From Pseudoalteromonas sp. NBT06-2 (GTDB taxonomy: Bacteria; Pseudomonadota; Gammaproteobacteria; Enterobacterales; Alteromonadaceae), in assembly GCF_002276045.1 (NCBI RefSeq), contig NZ_NQMR01000007.1:1-64000 (forward strand): 64,000 bases of DNA. Direction: 5' to 3'. Position 1 is the first letter of the stretch. Every line of letters begins with the position of its first letter. The notes beneath the pieces were generated by a model. The model saw only the letters and a list, made by a program, of their open reading frames with translations. It ran no database searches and was not told where the DNA came from. The position numbers and the translations under genes were made by a program. Below are positions 28,880 to 38,193 of the stretch, in pieces.

Positions 28880-29095
28880 TTACATAACCGCTAGATATTT
28901 TTCAAACTGTTGTTTTAAATAATCTTGTTCTGAACTTGGTCGTGCTAGAATATTGCCATAAATAACATCTCGGCTCGTTTTACCTTTTTTAATTTGGTAG
29001 GCCCAATAAGAAGCTTCATAATCTAGCTGGATTTGATATTTTTCATTTTGAGGTAATAGGCAAAGGTTATAATTCATTAAGTGATATTTTAACAT
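28880..29095 (-). CDS. DUF3283-family small protein
   Basis: The 71-residue protein resembles the DUF3283 family found in Vibrio, Shewanella and relatives: a LLPQNEKYQIQLDYEASYWAYQ segment, a central variable part and a C-terminal FEKYLAVM. This match is from memory. GAAGGG lies before the first ATG; an in-frame ATG six codons later is also possible. It is the first gene of a pair with the acetyltransferase. Function unknown. Confidence 0.65.
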   Translation of the reverse strand: MLKYHLMNYNLCLLPQNEKYQIQLDYEASYWAYQIKKGKTSRDVIYGNILARPSSEQDYLKQQFEKYLAVM

Positions 29096-29303
29096 TATAA
29101 TTGCCCTTCAGTATAAATCATTTAGTTTTAAAAACCTAACAACAATGGATTTTAAGTTGCTACTTTTCCATGCAAAAAATACATTTTCGTTAATAAAGTG
29201 TCAATCAGCGTAAGGTCAAAGCGCTTCATGCTTAGCATTTCACATGAAAAATATCAGCGATTTTGACATCTCAAACGAAGGAGTTAATGGCTTTAAAAAA
29301 TAA

Positions 29304-29475
29304 CGTATTATACCAATACGAATAAATAAATACTCAATTTAAATGAACTAAATATTCCAATAACATCGTTGCTTTCAATCCTAATAGCCTGCTATTACTC
29401 AATCAAGCGCCTTGTTCTTGAAAATTTATCCTTATTAAAATTTGATCACTAACTTACTCGCATTGGTATTGTACG
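29304..29475. repeat. Dispersed repeat, family C, about 172 bp
   Basis: The ends are imperfect inverted repeats (CGTATTATACCAATACGA on the left; CGTACAATACCAATGCGA read from the right). The interior at about 29366-29420 is similar to 48557-48610 in the opposite orientation, including the shared stretch CTCAATCAAGCGCCTT. It occupies the 419-bp gap between the DUF3283-like and DUF1289 genes. The rest of that gap has nothing I can name. Confidence 0.65.
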
Positions 29476-29514
29476 AAAACCAAACAATAAGCATACTATT
29501 AAAAGTGATACATT

Positions 29515-29766
29515 TTAAAAATCAAAACTATTTTGATCGCTTTCTTTCACTTCAAAATTATTATAGCTAGCCGCTAATTTTTGCTTATGGCGTTTTTTTC
29601 TTTGTTGGCATAGCATTATTACTTTTTTTTTCTCGGCTGTATTCATTTTCAACCACCTAAACCGTTCGTCTCGGCTGCGATAGCAACCTAAACAAAAGCC
29701 TCTTGAGTTAGATTCACATACATCAATACAGGGGCTCGGAATTTCAAATATTTCAATTTGTTGCAT
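29515..29766 (-). CDS. DUF1289-family small cysteine-rich protein
   Basis: The 83-residue protein has the DUF1289 core P-S-P-C-I-D-V-C near residue 10 followed by G-F-C-L-G-C-Y-R-S, then W (R-W). The four cysteines could bind zinc or iron-sulfur. A basic tail follows (KKRHKQKLAA). It is a stand-alone gene, upstream of which lies the terminator of the acyltransferase gene. Function unknown. Confidence 0.8.
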   Translation of the reverse strand: MQQIEIFEIPSPCIDVCESNSRGFCLGCYRSRDERFRWLKMNTAEKKKVIMLCQQRKKRHKQKLAASYNNFEVKESDQNSFDF

Positions 29767-29830
29767 TACTCCCCCTTTAATTAAGTATATCCAAAGCAGA
29801 TTTATTAAGTATAGCCCGACTTTTAGTCAC

Positions 29831-29854
29831 AAAAAAACCGCTAAAGCGGTTTGT
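29831..29854 (-). terminator. Rho-independent terminator of the acyltransferase gene
   Basis: On the minus strand AAACCGCTTTAGCGGTTT forms a strong stem and is followed by a run of T. It lies 15 bp past the stop codon of the gene at 29869-30984. Confidence 0.85.
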
Positions 29855-29868
29855 TAAAATTTATTTTA

Positions 29869-30984
29869 CTATAATTGTTTTAACTGCTTTTCTAAGGGTT
29901 TGGCATAAATCCCTAATACAATCTCTTTTAATTCATCAGGCACTTGTGCCATTCTCTGTGCAAACTGTTTTTTATCCGGTTCGCTTACATCGGATACATT
30001 ATGATTTGCAGCAATATAATTACCTGGGTGCAAATAAAATGATGATAAAATCTGTTGATCTATCGTTTGAGCTAGTTCCTCTGGAGATCCACACCCAGAA
30101 AAAATAGGTTGACCAAATGCCAAGTGGACATGACCTTTATTAGATCTAAAACCTTCCATGATGCTGTCCATATCTTCACCATCTTGCTTTTGATATTCAC
30201 CATATTTATTTTTATGATAACGCTCATTTGCTTTAGCAATATCACAAGGCTCAAATTGATAAGATATAGAAACCGGCACAAGATTAAGTTTTTGAACATA
30301 TTCTTCAAAGCTTAGTTTTTGTTTTCTGCCTTGAAGCTGAATCATTTTAAGCAATGCAGGATCAGTATAATCATTGCCGTCTTTTGCTCTCCCCTCTTTT
30401 TGAGCTATCCATACTGAATTACCTGTATCAATAGAATCAAAAATATAAGCAGAGAGTTGGTTCAAAGCTTTAAACATTTCTTTTGGTGCTTTAATTGAAC
30501 GTTTTACAATAAAACTTTTGTTTAAACGCATCAATTCAGTGATATATGGCACTTGTAATAAGTTATCACCAATTGCGATACGTACTGTACTCATATTATG
30601 GGAAAACATACCCCAATTAAGTAAAGCGGGATCTAATGCAATATCTCGGTGATTGGAAATAAATAAATATGATTTTGTTTTGTCTAATTTATCTAGACCT
30701 GAAAAAGTAACTTGTGATGTTGTTTTTTTTATCACTAATCCTAGATATCTAGATACCTCATTTTGTAATTTTTCAACTGTATTAAGCTTTAACCACTTTT
30801 TAGCTAACTGCTTTTTTAGTAAAGGTTTAGTGATGAATGAAAAAGTTGATAACCACTTAGGTATATTATGTTTTGCAATTAAATTAATAAAATCATCATC
30901 ATTGATCAAGCGCCGTAATGCTGCAGGTACTTCGCTATCGTTATAGGGACGAATGTCTGCAAATTTATCTTCTTTTTGACTCAC
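29869..30984 (-). CDS. PlsC-like 1-acyl-glycerol-3-phosphate acyltransferase-family protein
   Basis: The 371-residue protein carries the acyltransferase motif N-H-R-D-I-A-L-D (about 112-119), the HX4D catalytic pair. It is followed by FIVKRS and a KEGRAKDGNDYTD block, which match motifs II and III of glycerolipid acyltransferases. It has no clear membrane helix and is longer than PlsC (about 245), so it belongs to an extended subgroup. It probably acylates a lipid at the inner membrane. It ends in a strong terminator. Confidence 0.82.
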   Translation of the reverse strand: MSQKEDKFADIRPYNDSEVPAALRRLINDDDFINLIAKHNIPKWLSTFSFITKPLLKKQLAKKWLKLNTVEKLQNEVSRYLGLVIKKTTSQVTFSGLDKLDKTKSYLFISNHRDIALDPALLNWGMFSHNMSTVRIAIGDNLLQVPYITELMRLNKSFIVKRSIKAPKEMFKALNQLSAYIFDSIDTGNSVWIAQKEGRAKDGNDYTDPALLKMIQLQGRKQKLSFEEYVQKLNLVPVSISYQFEPCDIAKANERYHKNKYGEYQKQDGEDMDSIMEGFRSNKGHVHLAFGQPIFSGCGSPEELAQTIDQQILSSFYLHPGNYIAANHNVSDVSEPDKKQFAQRMAQVPDELKEIVLGIYAKPLEKQLKQL

Positions 30985-31108
30985 GTGGATTTGACTCTAT
31001 ACATTAATAAAACAAAATGAACCATAGTCTACCTTGACTCCCCTTACTTAGCCAAGGTAAACATATCGTACCAGTATAAAATTATCAGTTTTTATAAACA
31101 ATAAAAAA

Positions 31109-32194
31109 TTAAACTAATGCCAACATATGATTATCCCATTTTATACCAGAGGTTACTTGCTGCTTTATGGGTTTTTGACTTAAAGCTGCAATGCGTTTAA
31201 TTACACCTTTACCATTCGAGAGCAAAAAACCATCATCTGCTAATGCGACACCTGCACAATCTCTATTTTTATATAAACCAATAAATTTATCTGTATTTAA
31301 ATCCCAATAAGAAACTAAATCCCCCCTAGGCGCACTTACCGCTGCTATATTCAAGGCACTATCGATACAAACACTGGCAGTATATTGTTGCATTTTCTGC
31401 CAAGTGTTTTGATCAACATCACATGCTTTTAGTTGTGAGCTACCATATTGGGTATAAATTAGAGGCACTCTTTGATTTTTCTCCCCTTGATATTGCATAC
31501 CAATAACCACTTTATCATTTTTACTAACAGCTAAGTGGCGAATGCTAAGTTGATTATTAGATGCATGAAATTGATTTATTATCTGACCTGTTTTGGTATT
31601 TAAATATGTTAAATTTGGTTTCATTGACTCTAAATTGAGCTTTTTTCTTGGCGTATCTGGGTGTGTTCCTATACCACCATTCGCAATGACCAAAGTAATG
31701 CCATCACTTAAAAAAGCGCATTGGTGAGGGCCTATGCCACCAGAACTATACTCCGTAATGATATTTAGCGTTGCGACATCTCTAACTACGATTTTACCTT
31801 GTTGATTTTCAAAATCATTCTCTGGGGTAAATAACCTATTGCCATCAGATGAGAAAACACCATGACCATAAAAGTGACGTCCTTCTTGTGACTTTATTGT
31901 TTGCCTTAAAGTGCCATTAGAAAAATCAATATCAAAGATCATATTTCCAGGTCTGCGTGCAAAAGCAAATACTCGATTTTTATCCTTGGGTACCTGTGCT
32001 ATATCATGACCGCGATAGGGAATTTCAACCTGTGTCACTATATTGCCATTTTCATCTAATTTAGCAATAAAATGCTTATTTCCAAATGTATTAAATGCGC
32101 TGGCGTAATATTTGCGCTTCAAAGTTTCACAAGCTGGCACTGCAGCGATGCTAGCAAAAGCCAGCATCGACTTACAAAAACCTCTGCGATTCAT
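31109..32194 (-). CDS. DUF1513-family protein with twin-arginine signal, iron operon
   Basis: The ATG at 32194 is preferred: GGTGA lies 8 bp upstream and the start sits directly behind the stop of the imelysin gene. The ATG at 32209 lacks a site. The 361-residue protein starts with MNRRGFCKSMLAF, a twin-arginine export signal, and has repeated beta-propeller-like blades (HFYGHGVFSSDGNRLFTPE, GIGPHQCAFLSDG). DUF1513 proteins are regularly encoded with imelysins and di-heme oxidoreductases in iron-regulated loci. This is the last gene of that operon. Exact role unknown. Confidence 0.82.
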   Translation of the reverse strand: MNRRGFCKSMLAFASIAAVPACETLKRKYYASAFNTFGNKHFIAKLDENGNIVTQVEIPYRGHDIAQVPKDKNRVFAFARRPGNMIFDIDFSNGTLRQTIKSQEGRHFYGHGVFSSDGNRLFTPENDFENQQGKIVVRDVATLNIITEYSSGGIGPHQCAFLSDGITLVIANGGIGTHPDTPRKKLNLESMKPNLTYLNTKTGQIINQFHASNNQLSIRHLAVSKNDKVVIGMQYQGEKNQRVPLIYTQYGSSQLKACDVDQNTWQKMQQYTASVCIDSALNIAAVSAPRGDLVSYWDLNTDKFIGLYKNRDCAGVALADDGFLLSNGKGVIKRIAALSQKPIKQQVTSGIKWDNHMLALV

Positions 32195-32195
32195 T

Positions 32196-33326
32196 TTAAT
32201 CACCGTCATTAGTATTAAATGCAGGTGAAAAATCGGTTATTTGTACAAAATCACTGGAAAATATAGTTCTTAAATCTTTTAATTTATTTTTGAAATTTAT
32301 TATCAAAGCTCTATTTTCTTCTGTTTCGATTGCAGACTCTAAAGATATATTAATTATATTCATAGCTTTCCTAGCATTTTCAAATGATTCCGTTAGTTGA
32401 TTATTTAAATCATCACCCTGATGAATTTCAACTAAGTAATCATCAAAACCATATCCAGAATTTGAGAAGTATATAGACTCAATTAATTGAAAATTTGCTT
32501 TTATATTTTCTAGGGACGAACGACTTCTCCATTGCTCAGCTGCACTAATTAATCCTGGAGATTTAATAGCCATAGGTTTGCCAATTTTGTCATCTACTAT
32601 TTTTTCTAATAAAACAAACCACTCAGTTAATAGCCTTTCTATTGATGTTTCTATTGGATTATTTGTATCTGGGCCACTGATAAATTCAGTTCTAAAATCT
32701 TGCCATTGGCTTAAAAATAGTTCACTGTTTAACTTTATATCCTCAGCTATTATCATCAAAACTTGACAATGCTTATTTTTGGTATCGTGATTTAAAGTCG
32801 CATTGCTTTTTTCATAAATTAAATATTCAAGAGCTGGTATCCCTAATAATCCTTGCCTAATATTTTGTACAGAATCAAGATCAATTACTGAAGCTAATAA
32901 AATATTCTCCACCCCACGCTGAATATTATTATCACGATCAGGCCAATGCTGAAGACGATTCACAGTACTTGAGTCTAAGATAAGTTGAATACCTTTAGCT
33001 AATTGCCAACTTTGATTCATTTTTAGCCATGAACTTCGTAGTAGATTTAGCTCATTCAACTTAGCATTTGTATTTGAGCAAAATTCAATACTATCAATCC
33101 CAAATTGTTCTGCTTGCAAATTAAACTCTTGATACCCAGGAATAATCACATCATCAGCCAGTGAAGTTAATACAGCCTTCATAGCTTGCTCTTTCGTTTT
33201 TAGTTGTTCAACGGCTCCTCCTGATGTGTTCCCACTATTATCAATAGATTCTTTTGAATTTGAAGAACCGCCACCGCATGCTGTTAATGCAAAACTTATC
33301 GCAATGATTAATGCTAATTTTTTCAT
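32196..33326 (-). CDS. Imelysin-family lipoprotein
   Basis: The 376-residue protein has a lipoprotein signal (LTACGGGSS) and an all-helical imelysin (peptidase M75) fold. The family motif appears as G-I-P-A-L-E-Y-L-I-Y (about 166-175), the variant in which the usual GxHxxE has lost its His. Imelysins of this kind are periplasmic, surface-attached proteins implicated in iron handling, and protease activity is doubtful. The gene lies 11 bp behind a di-heme oxidoreductase gene and its stop almost touches the DUF1513 start. Confidence 0.85.
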   Translation of the reverse strand: MKKLALIIAISFALTACGGGSSNSKESIDNSGNTSGGAVEQLKTKEQAMKAVLTSLADDVIIPGYQEFNLQAEQFGIDSIEFCSNTNAKLNELNLLRSSWLKMNQSWQLAKGIQLILDSSTVNRLQHWPDRDNNIQRGVENILLASVIDLDSVQNIRQGLLGIPALEYLIYEKSNATLNHDTKNKHCQVLMIIAEDIKLNSELFLSQWQDFRTEFISGPDTNNPIETSIERLLTEWFVLLEKIVDDKIGKPMAIKSPGLISAAEQWRSRSSLENIKANFQLIESIYFSNSGYGFDDYLVEIHQGDDLNNQLTESFENARKAMNIINISLESAIETEENRALIINFKNKLKDLRTIFSSDFVQITDFSPAFNTNDGD

Positions 33327-33337
33327 TTTTAAATTCT

Positions 33338-34762
33338 CTATATTTGCTTTAAGAAAAAGATAAGTGCATCTCTTTGTGCTTTATCTAATTTTATAAATGC
33401 TTGTTGTGCCATTTTTGCTTCACCGCCATGCCATAAAATAGCTTCTTCTATTGAGCGAGCTCTACCATCATGTAAATAAGCCTGAAACCCTTGAATGTCT
33501 TGCTGTAAACCAATTCCCCAAAGTGCTGGAGTACGCCACTCAGATCCTGAAGCCAAAAACTCTACTTTCCCATCAGCTAACCCCGGCCCCATATCATGTA
33601 AAGCCAAATCGGTATAAGGCCAAATTTTTTGACCTGAAAGTTTAGATTCAGAATAATCATTTGCAGTTATATAACTAGGCTGATGACAATTTTGGCAGTC
33701 TAACTGATAAAAAATATTACGCCCTTTTTGAGCCTTTTTACTTTTTAGGTCTCTAGACATAGGAACAGCAATAAACTTACTCATATATTCTGTTTGCGCA
33801 AAAAACTTTTCTGGGATTTCTAAAGCTTCACCTTTCAAAGAAGAAAAACCTGAAGCAACTTTGCACTTTATTTGAGATTTAGTGCAAGTATCATATTTAA
33901 ATATAGGATTAGTAATACCGATATCATTAACAAATGCAGCCGCAACTTGTTGTCTTAATGTTGGTTGTAGTGCTTTAAAACCAAATCGACCAATAGCATC
34001 ATTAATTCCTAGCTCAACATCTGTTACTCTGTTATATTTTGCACTGATCCCATCTTGATTTTCATCATTTATATCTTCTTGTTGCAATAAGTCTTCACTT
34101 GCTATCGCATCCAATAAACCCATACCATAGACTGCTGGTGCATATCTCGCTGAAACTTTAGTATGCTCATTTAAGGGGTTATGCCCTAGCTTTACTAGTT
34201 CATAAAGCGGTTTTCTCAGTTGATACTCAGTCCCGTCTGAAAATAACCCTGTTATATACTGGTATTGTAATTTAACTGCGGCTTCACCTTGTACTTGCTT
34301 GGGTAAATCATCATGTAAAACACGAATTGCTTTAGGTTGTATTTGACCTCCATAAACAGGATCATAATTATTAACATCTGTGATATTTCCCAATCTAAAT
34401 AGAACAGATACAGGTTTAAATATTTCTTTATTTTCTAACTTTCCTCTCCCTCCACTTCTATGACAAGCGATACAAGAACGAGCGTTAAATAACGGACCTA
34501 AACCGTCTCTATCCGTTGTTGAGGCTGGAGCTGCTACCCAAGGATCTCTAAAAAATGAAAAGCCGCTCCAAAAGTTCATTCTCATATCCATAGTTAAATT
34601 AGGTGAAGAGTGAATATAAGTTCTCTTGTCTAATTTTTCTAAAGTTGTTTGACCACCCGGTTTCAATTCTGAGATGTCAAATACAGGTATATCATTAGAG
34701 CTATTAAAAGGCTGACAGGAACACAAACATCCCATCAGTAACAGCATAAATATATACTTCAT
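33338..34762 (-). CDS. Di-heme oxidoreductase-family lipoprotein (shorter paralogue)
   Basis: The 474-residue protein has a lipoprotein-type signal (LLLMGCLCSC) and two c-type heme motifs, C-I-A-C-H (about 97-101) and C-Q-N-C-H (about 355-359). It is a DHOR / thiol-oxidoreductase family member (formerly DUF1111). Its start overlaps the stop of the upstream paralogue by one base (TAATG), so the two are translationally coupled. Both share NARSC/NTATC, ILWHGGEA and ALWGIGL/ALWGLGL segments and clearly arose by duplication. A role in periplasmic iron redox is inferred from the operon. Confidence 0.88.
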   Translation of the reverse strand: MKYIFMLLLMGCLCSCQPFNSSNDIPVFDISELKPGGQTTLEKLDKRTYIHSSPNLTMDMRMNFWSGFSFFRDPWVAAPASTTDRDGLGPLFNARSCIACHRSGGRGKLENKEIFKPVSVLFRLGNITDVNNYDPVYGGQIQPKAIRVLHDDLPKQVQGEAAVKLQYQYITGLFSDGTEYQLRKPLYELVKLGHNPLNEHTKVSARYAPAVYGMGLLDAIASEDLLQQEDINDENQDGISAKYNRVTDVELGINDAIGRFGFKALQPTLRQQVAAAFVNDIGITNPIFKYDTCTKSQIKCKVASGFSSLKGEALEIPEKFFAQTEYMSKFIAVPMSRDLKSKKAQKGRNIFYQLDCQNCHQPSYITANDYSESKLSGQKIWPYTDLALHDMGPGLADGKVEFLASGSEWRTPALWGIGLQQDIQGFQAYLHDGRARSIEEAILWHGGEAKMAQQAFIKLDKAQRDALIFFLKQI

Positions 34763-36417
34763 TAAAGAGACTCTAAGAAAGTAAGTAGTTGTTTACGTTT
34801 TTCTTTAGGTAGAGCAATAAAGTTATTCTTTGCTTGCTCAGCTTCACCACCATGCCAAAGAATCGCTTCAGCTATTGTACGGGCACGACCATCATGCAAA
34901 AGTGTAGCACTTGAGTTTACTGTTTGAACTAAACCTAAACCCCAAAGAGCCGGTGTTTTCCACTCTGTACCAGTAGCTTGTCCCTCTGGACGATTATCTG
35001 CTAAACCTTCACATTTTTGTACCCAAATACATTCAGATCCAGATTCACAAGCTTGCCCTTGAGCACCTTCTCTATAAATATCAGCACATTGCCCGCCCAT
35101 ATCATGTAATAACAAGTCAGTATAAGGATAAATAACATGCTCACCTAACTCACTAATAGGTGTTTGGCTATCGAGTATTTCACTTACCGTCACATCACCT
35201 AATAAGCTGGCATGGCCAGGTTGTGTTTTAAATCGAGGAACGTGACAACCGTTACAATTAAGCTCAAAAAACTGTGTTCTACCAGCAAGTACTTCTGGTT
35301 GCCATGTATTATTTTGATTGTCATAGCCTCTCCTTTTAGGTACTGAAAGAGTTCGGTTGTAAAATTCAACCTGAGCTAAAGAAACTTTACTTAAATCTAA
35401 TCCGAATTCTTGAATATTTTGTTCTAACTGCGCTTGTGCAAGACATGCTACTTGTAACTGAGTACAAGGCTCTTGTTGTTCAACAAAATTAGTGATCCCC
35501 ATATCTCCCCGATAAGCACCGCTGATTTGTTGTAATATTGAAGTAGTTGTTGCTTTATAGCCAAACCTAGTTATTTTATTTTTATTAGAAATAGGCTCCA
35601 CACTGTAAACTGCACGTCCAGAAATTCCATCTTTATTTTTATCATCAGGATCGGAATAAAATGCCAATGCTTCTTCAGGAATACTCTCTAATAACCCGGT
35701 ACCAAATACAGGAGGTGAAACACGAGGAGATAATCGAACTGTTTCATTAAAGTCCCCATAAGATAAATCTTTAACTTTATAAATTGGTTTCCTTAATTGA
35801 TAACTTTCACCATCGTTATATTGCCCAGTAATTGTTTCATACTCTACAAATGCATAAGCTTCACCATAAGATATATTTTCATTTATGGCACCATCATGCT
35901 TAGGTAGAATACTTTCGCCATTGCCAGTAATACCAAACGTTTGCAGTTGATTACCATATATAACATCTGGGTTACCCTCAGCATCACTGATACGTAAAAA
36001 CATGCTAACCATAGGTTTATCTATTGATACAGGAACATTTCCTCGCCCATCTTTCACATGACAACCTTGACATGTAGCGGTATTGAATAATGGTCCAGTA
36101 CCATTATGAGGGTTACGAAATAAATGATCACCCCCTTTGAAAAGTGCATTTTTCTCAAACTTCCCTTTAATCGCTGGAATTGCTTGCCCGTAAGCTTCCG
36201 CTGTTTGTACATCTGTTGTTGCCTGTCCGGCAGATAAGTATTCAAATTCATCTGGTTTAGAAATTGACATGGCTTTAAGACCATCATCAAACTGAATAAA
36301 ATCGACTTTTTTTTCTTTATCATCAATTTTTATTACTGGCTCAATTGAGCTAACTCCCTCTCCTCCTCCGCAACCAATTAAAAAAATCATCCCCAAAATT
36401 AAACTAATATTTTTCAT
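34762..36417 (-). CDS. Di-heme oxidoreductase-family lipoprotein (longer paralogue)
   Basis: The ATG at 36417 is chosen because a GTG at 36438 would place extra residues before a normal lipoprotein signal, and GGGGCAGGG precedes the ATG. The product of 551 residues has a lipobox (LIGCGGG) and two heme motifs, C-Q-G-C-H and C-N-G-C-H. An inserted loop with several cysteines (about 440-470: QCADIYREGAQGQACESGSEC) is absent from the shorter paralogue and may add a disulfide. It sits between an imelysin gene and the second DHOR gene. Confidence 0.87.
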   Translation of the reverse strand: MKNISLILGMIFLIGCGGGEGVSSIEPVIKIDDKEKKVDFIQFDDGLKAMSISKPDEFEYLSAGQATTDVQTAEAYGQAIPAIKGKFEKNALFKGGDHLFRNPHNGTGPLFNTATCQGCHVKDGRGNVPVSIDKPMVSMFLRISDAEGNPDVIYGNQLQTFGITGNGESILPKHDGAINENISYGEAYAFVEYETITGQYNDGESYQLRKPIYKVKDLSYGDFNETVRLSPRVSPPVFGTGLLESIPEEALAFYSDPDDKNKDGISGRAVYSVEPISNKNKITRFGYKATTTSILQQISGAYRGDMGITNFVEQQEPCTQLQVACLAQAQLEQNIQEFGLDLSKVSLAQVEFYNRTLSVPKRRGYDNQNNTWQPEVLAGRTQFFELNCNGCHVPRFKTQPGHASLLGDVTVSEILDSQTPISELGEHVIYPYTDLLLHDMGGQCADIYREGAQGQACESGSECIWVQKCEGLADNRPEGQATGTEWKTPALWGLGLVQTVNSSATLLHDGRARTIAEAILWHGGEAEQAKNNFIALPKEKRKQLLTFLESL

Positions 36418-36443
36418 ACCCTGCCCCAATTTTACCACAAACT

Positions 36444-36475
36444 AAAAAGCTCGATCGTTAAAGAAAGAGCTTTTT
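36444..36475 (-). terminator. Hairpin between first imelysin and DHOR genes (partial terminator)
   Basis: AAAAAGCTC and GAGCTTTTT form a 9-bp stem in the 82-bp gap inside the operon. On the minus strand it ends in a T-rich run. It may end part of the transcripts, so that the first imelysin is made in excess of the downstream genes, or it may stabilise a processed end. Confidence 0.5.
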
Positions 36476-36499
36476 TATTAAACTTTTTTAAAGTTGTGT

Positions 36500-37915
36500 T
36501 TACGGATTAGTGACTTCAAGCGTAGCCATTACTTCTTCAATAACATTAGTTTGTGCAGCTAATGCATCCATAGTCGCTTTTATTGCCGGTCTGAATTCAT
36601 TTTCCTGAATTTGAATATCAAAAGAACTACCTAATTTAGCAGTTGTATCAATGACAGATGCTTTAGCCATCGTATCTTCTAATGCGGCACGTAATTTATT
36701 TGCAAGTTCAGCATGGCCTTTTACAACTAATAAATCATAGAGGCTTGCCCCCGCTAAAGCTTCACCAGAAAAACGTGTATATTCGCCTAAAAAGGTATTT
36801 TGTATTCCTTTTGCATTTAAATATATATCTCTGTGCGTGTTATCAGAAAAACAAGAATGCTCATCTTCTTGACTATTAGCATCATATGATTTTTGAATAC
36901 GTTCAGCTGAAAGTTCACCTAAACTTAATTCCCCCATGCCAGTTAAAATTTTATTTAAAGCTGATTGTGTATTATCAGCATGAGTAAATGCCATATAATG
37001 AAATCCTTGTCCTGGAGTCCAAGCATCTGTTACATTATTTAAATCTTCAACTAATAGCTTTGCCGATTCTAATAAATATTGACCGCGACGGGTACAGGTT
37101 CTCTCTTCAGTCTGAACGATCCCCTCACTTGTACATGTACCTACATCTGTAAAGTAATCAGATGCTTTACGATGACCAGCGGTGTAATCTCGCTGTGCTT
37201 CATATTTACCATTTCCGTTCAGATCTTGTCCCCATAATAAAAACTCAATAGCATGGTAACCCGATCTTACATTACGATCATCAGAACCAAATGCAAAAGC
37301 AGATTGAACTGTTTCAGGATCTGACTCTTGGGCAACTTTTGTTAATAACTCACGATTAATAGCTGCATAATTTTCGTTTTCACTAGCAATTAAATTGCCA
37401 CCCAAAGATAAATTTGTAGCATCTTCAGGTAATTCTGTACCACCCATGCTGATAGTGTAATCAATTAATGCTTCAGCTAGTGGCCAAGCATTAATTCTTC
37501 CTTCAGGCCCTTCATCAGGAACTAAAGTCCAGCTACCTTCTTCATTTTTAGTTAATGCATCAATTGGACCTTCCCGGAAACGGTAAACTTCTGATTGACC
37601 ATAAGGTTCTCGTGCATCAAGCCAAGCTTCTTTCGCTTTAGTGAAATTTTCATCGGTAGGAGCCGCAACAAAAACTTCTAATTGCTCTTTTAACGCTTTT
37701 GCTGCTATTAAAGAATCACTATAAACAGCATATGCATGTTGTGCATTTGTAGTAATTACATCAGCAGAAGTAACTAAGACACTTACACCATTAGTACCAT
37801 CAGCACCATCCGCACCATTTGTACCATCAATACCATTTTTACCATCGTCACCACCACAACCAGCTAAAATAGCTGCACATACTACTGATAATGCAAAACT
37901 CTTAGAAAATTTCAT
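36500..37915 (-). CDS. Imelysin-family lipoprotein (IrpA-like) with collagen-like linker
   Basis: The 471-residue protein has a lipobox LAGC (C20). A short Gly-x-y run follows (residues 25-43, repeats such as GTNGADGADG), which looks collagen-like and would act as a spacer from the membrane. The imelysin fold carries the intact family motif G-Y-H221-A-I-E224, thought to bind metal. It is the first gene of the iron operon. Loss of the motif's His in the second imelysin suggests different jobs for the two. Confidence 0.9.
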   Translation of the reverse strand: MKFSKSFALSVVCAAILAGCGGDDGKNGIDGTNGADGADGTNGVSVLVTSADVITTNAQHAYAVYSDSLIAAKALKEQLEVFVAAPTDENFTKAKEAWLDAREPYGQSEVYRFREGPIDALTKNEEGSWTLVPDEGPEGRINAWPLAEALIDYTISMGGTELPEDATNLSLGGNLIASENENYAAINRELLTKVAQESDPETVQSAFAFGSDDRNVRSGYHAIEFLLWGQDLNGNGKYEAQRDYTAGHRKASDYFTDVGTCTSEGIVQTEERTCTRRGQYLLESAKLLVEDLNNVTDAWTPGQGFHYMAFTHADNTQSALNKILTGMGELSLGELSAERIQKSYDANSQEDEHSCFSDNTHRDIYLNAKGIQNTFLGEYTRFSGEALAGASLYDLLVVKGHAELANKLRAALEDTMAKASVIDTTAKLGSSFDIQIQENEFRPAIKATMDALAAQTNVIEEVMATLEVTNP

Positions 37916-37931
37916 TACGTTCCCTTAAACT

Positions 37932-37950
37932 GTAAATGATAATTAATACT
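37932..37950. promoter_or_regulatory. Candidate Fur box upstream of the imelysin/DHOR operon
   Basis: GTAAATGATAATTAATACT matches 13 of 19 positions of the classical Fur box, including the full central AATGATAAT block. It lies 17 bp upstream of the ATG of the first gene. Loci with this gene content are commonly iron-repressed. Sequence evidence alone is moderate. Confidence 0.5.
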
Positions 37951-38193
37951 ATTTTAGTGCATACTATACAGTAAAGGTAACAATATCAATAACGATAACT
38001 ACTTCTATTTATGATTTTTGACGTAGATCAAAAAATAATGTGTGCTTATCCTGATTTTTTACGCGTTTTATTGATTGGATCAGATATATTAATCTAAAGA
38101 TAAAGGTTAATTTAAAGGTGTGTCTACATGAAAAGAGATTTTATAATCAAGTAACTGACACCTTAAGCTTTATAGAAGTATTTAATTGAATGA

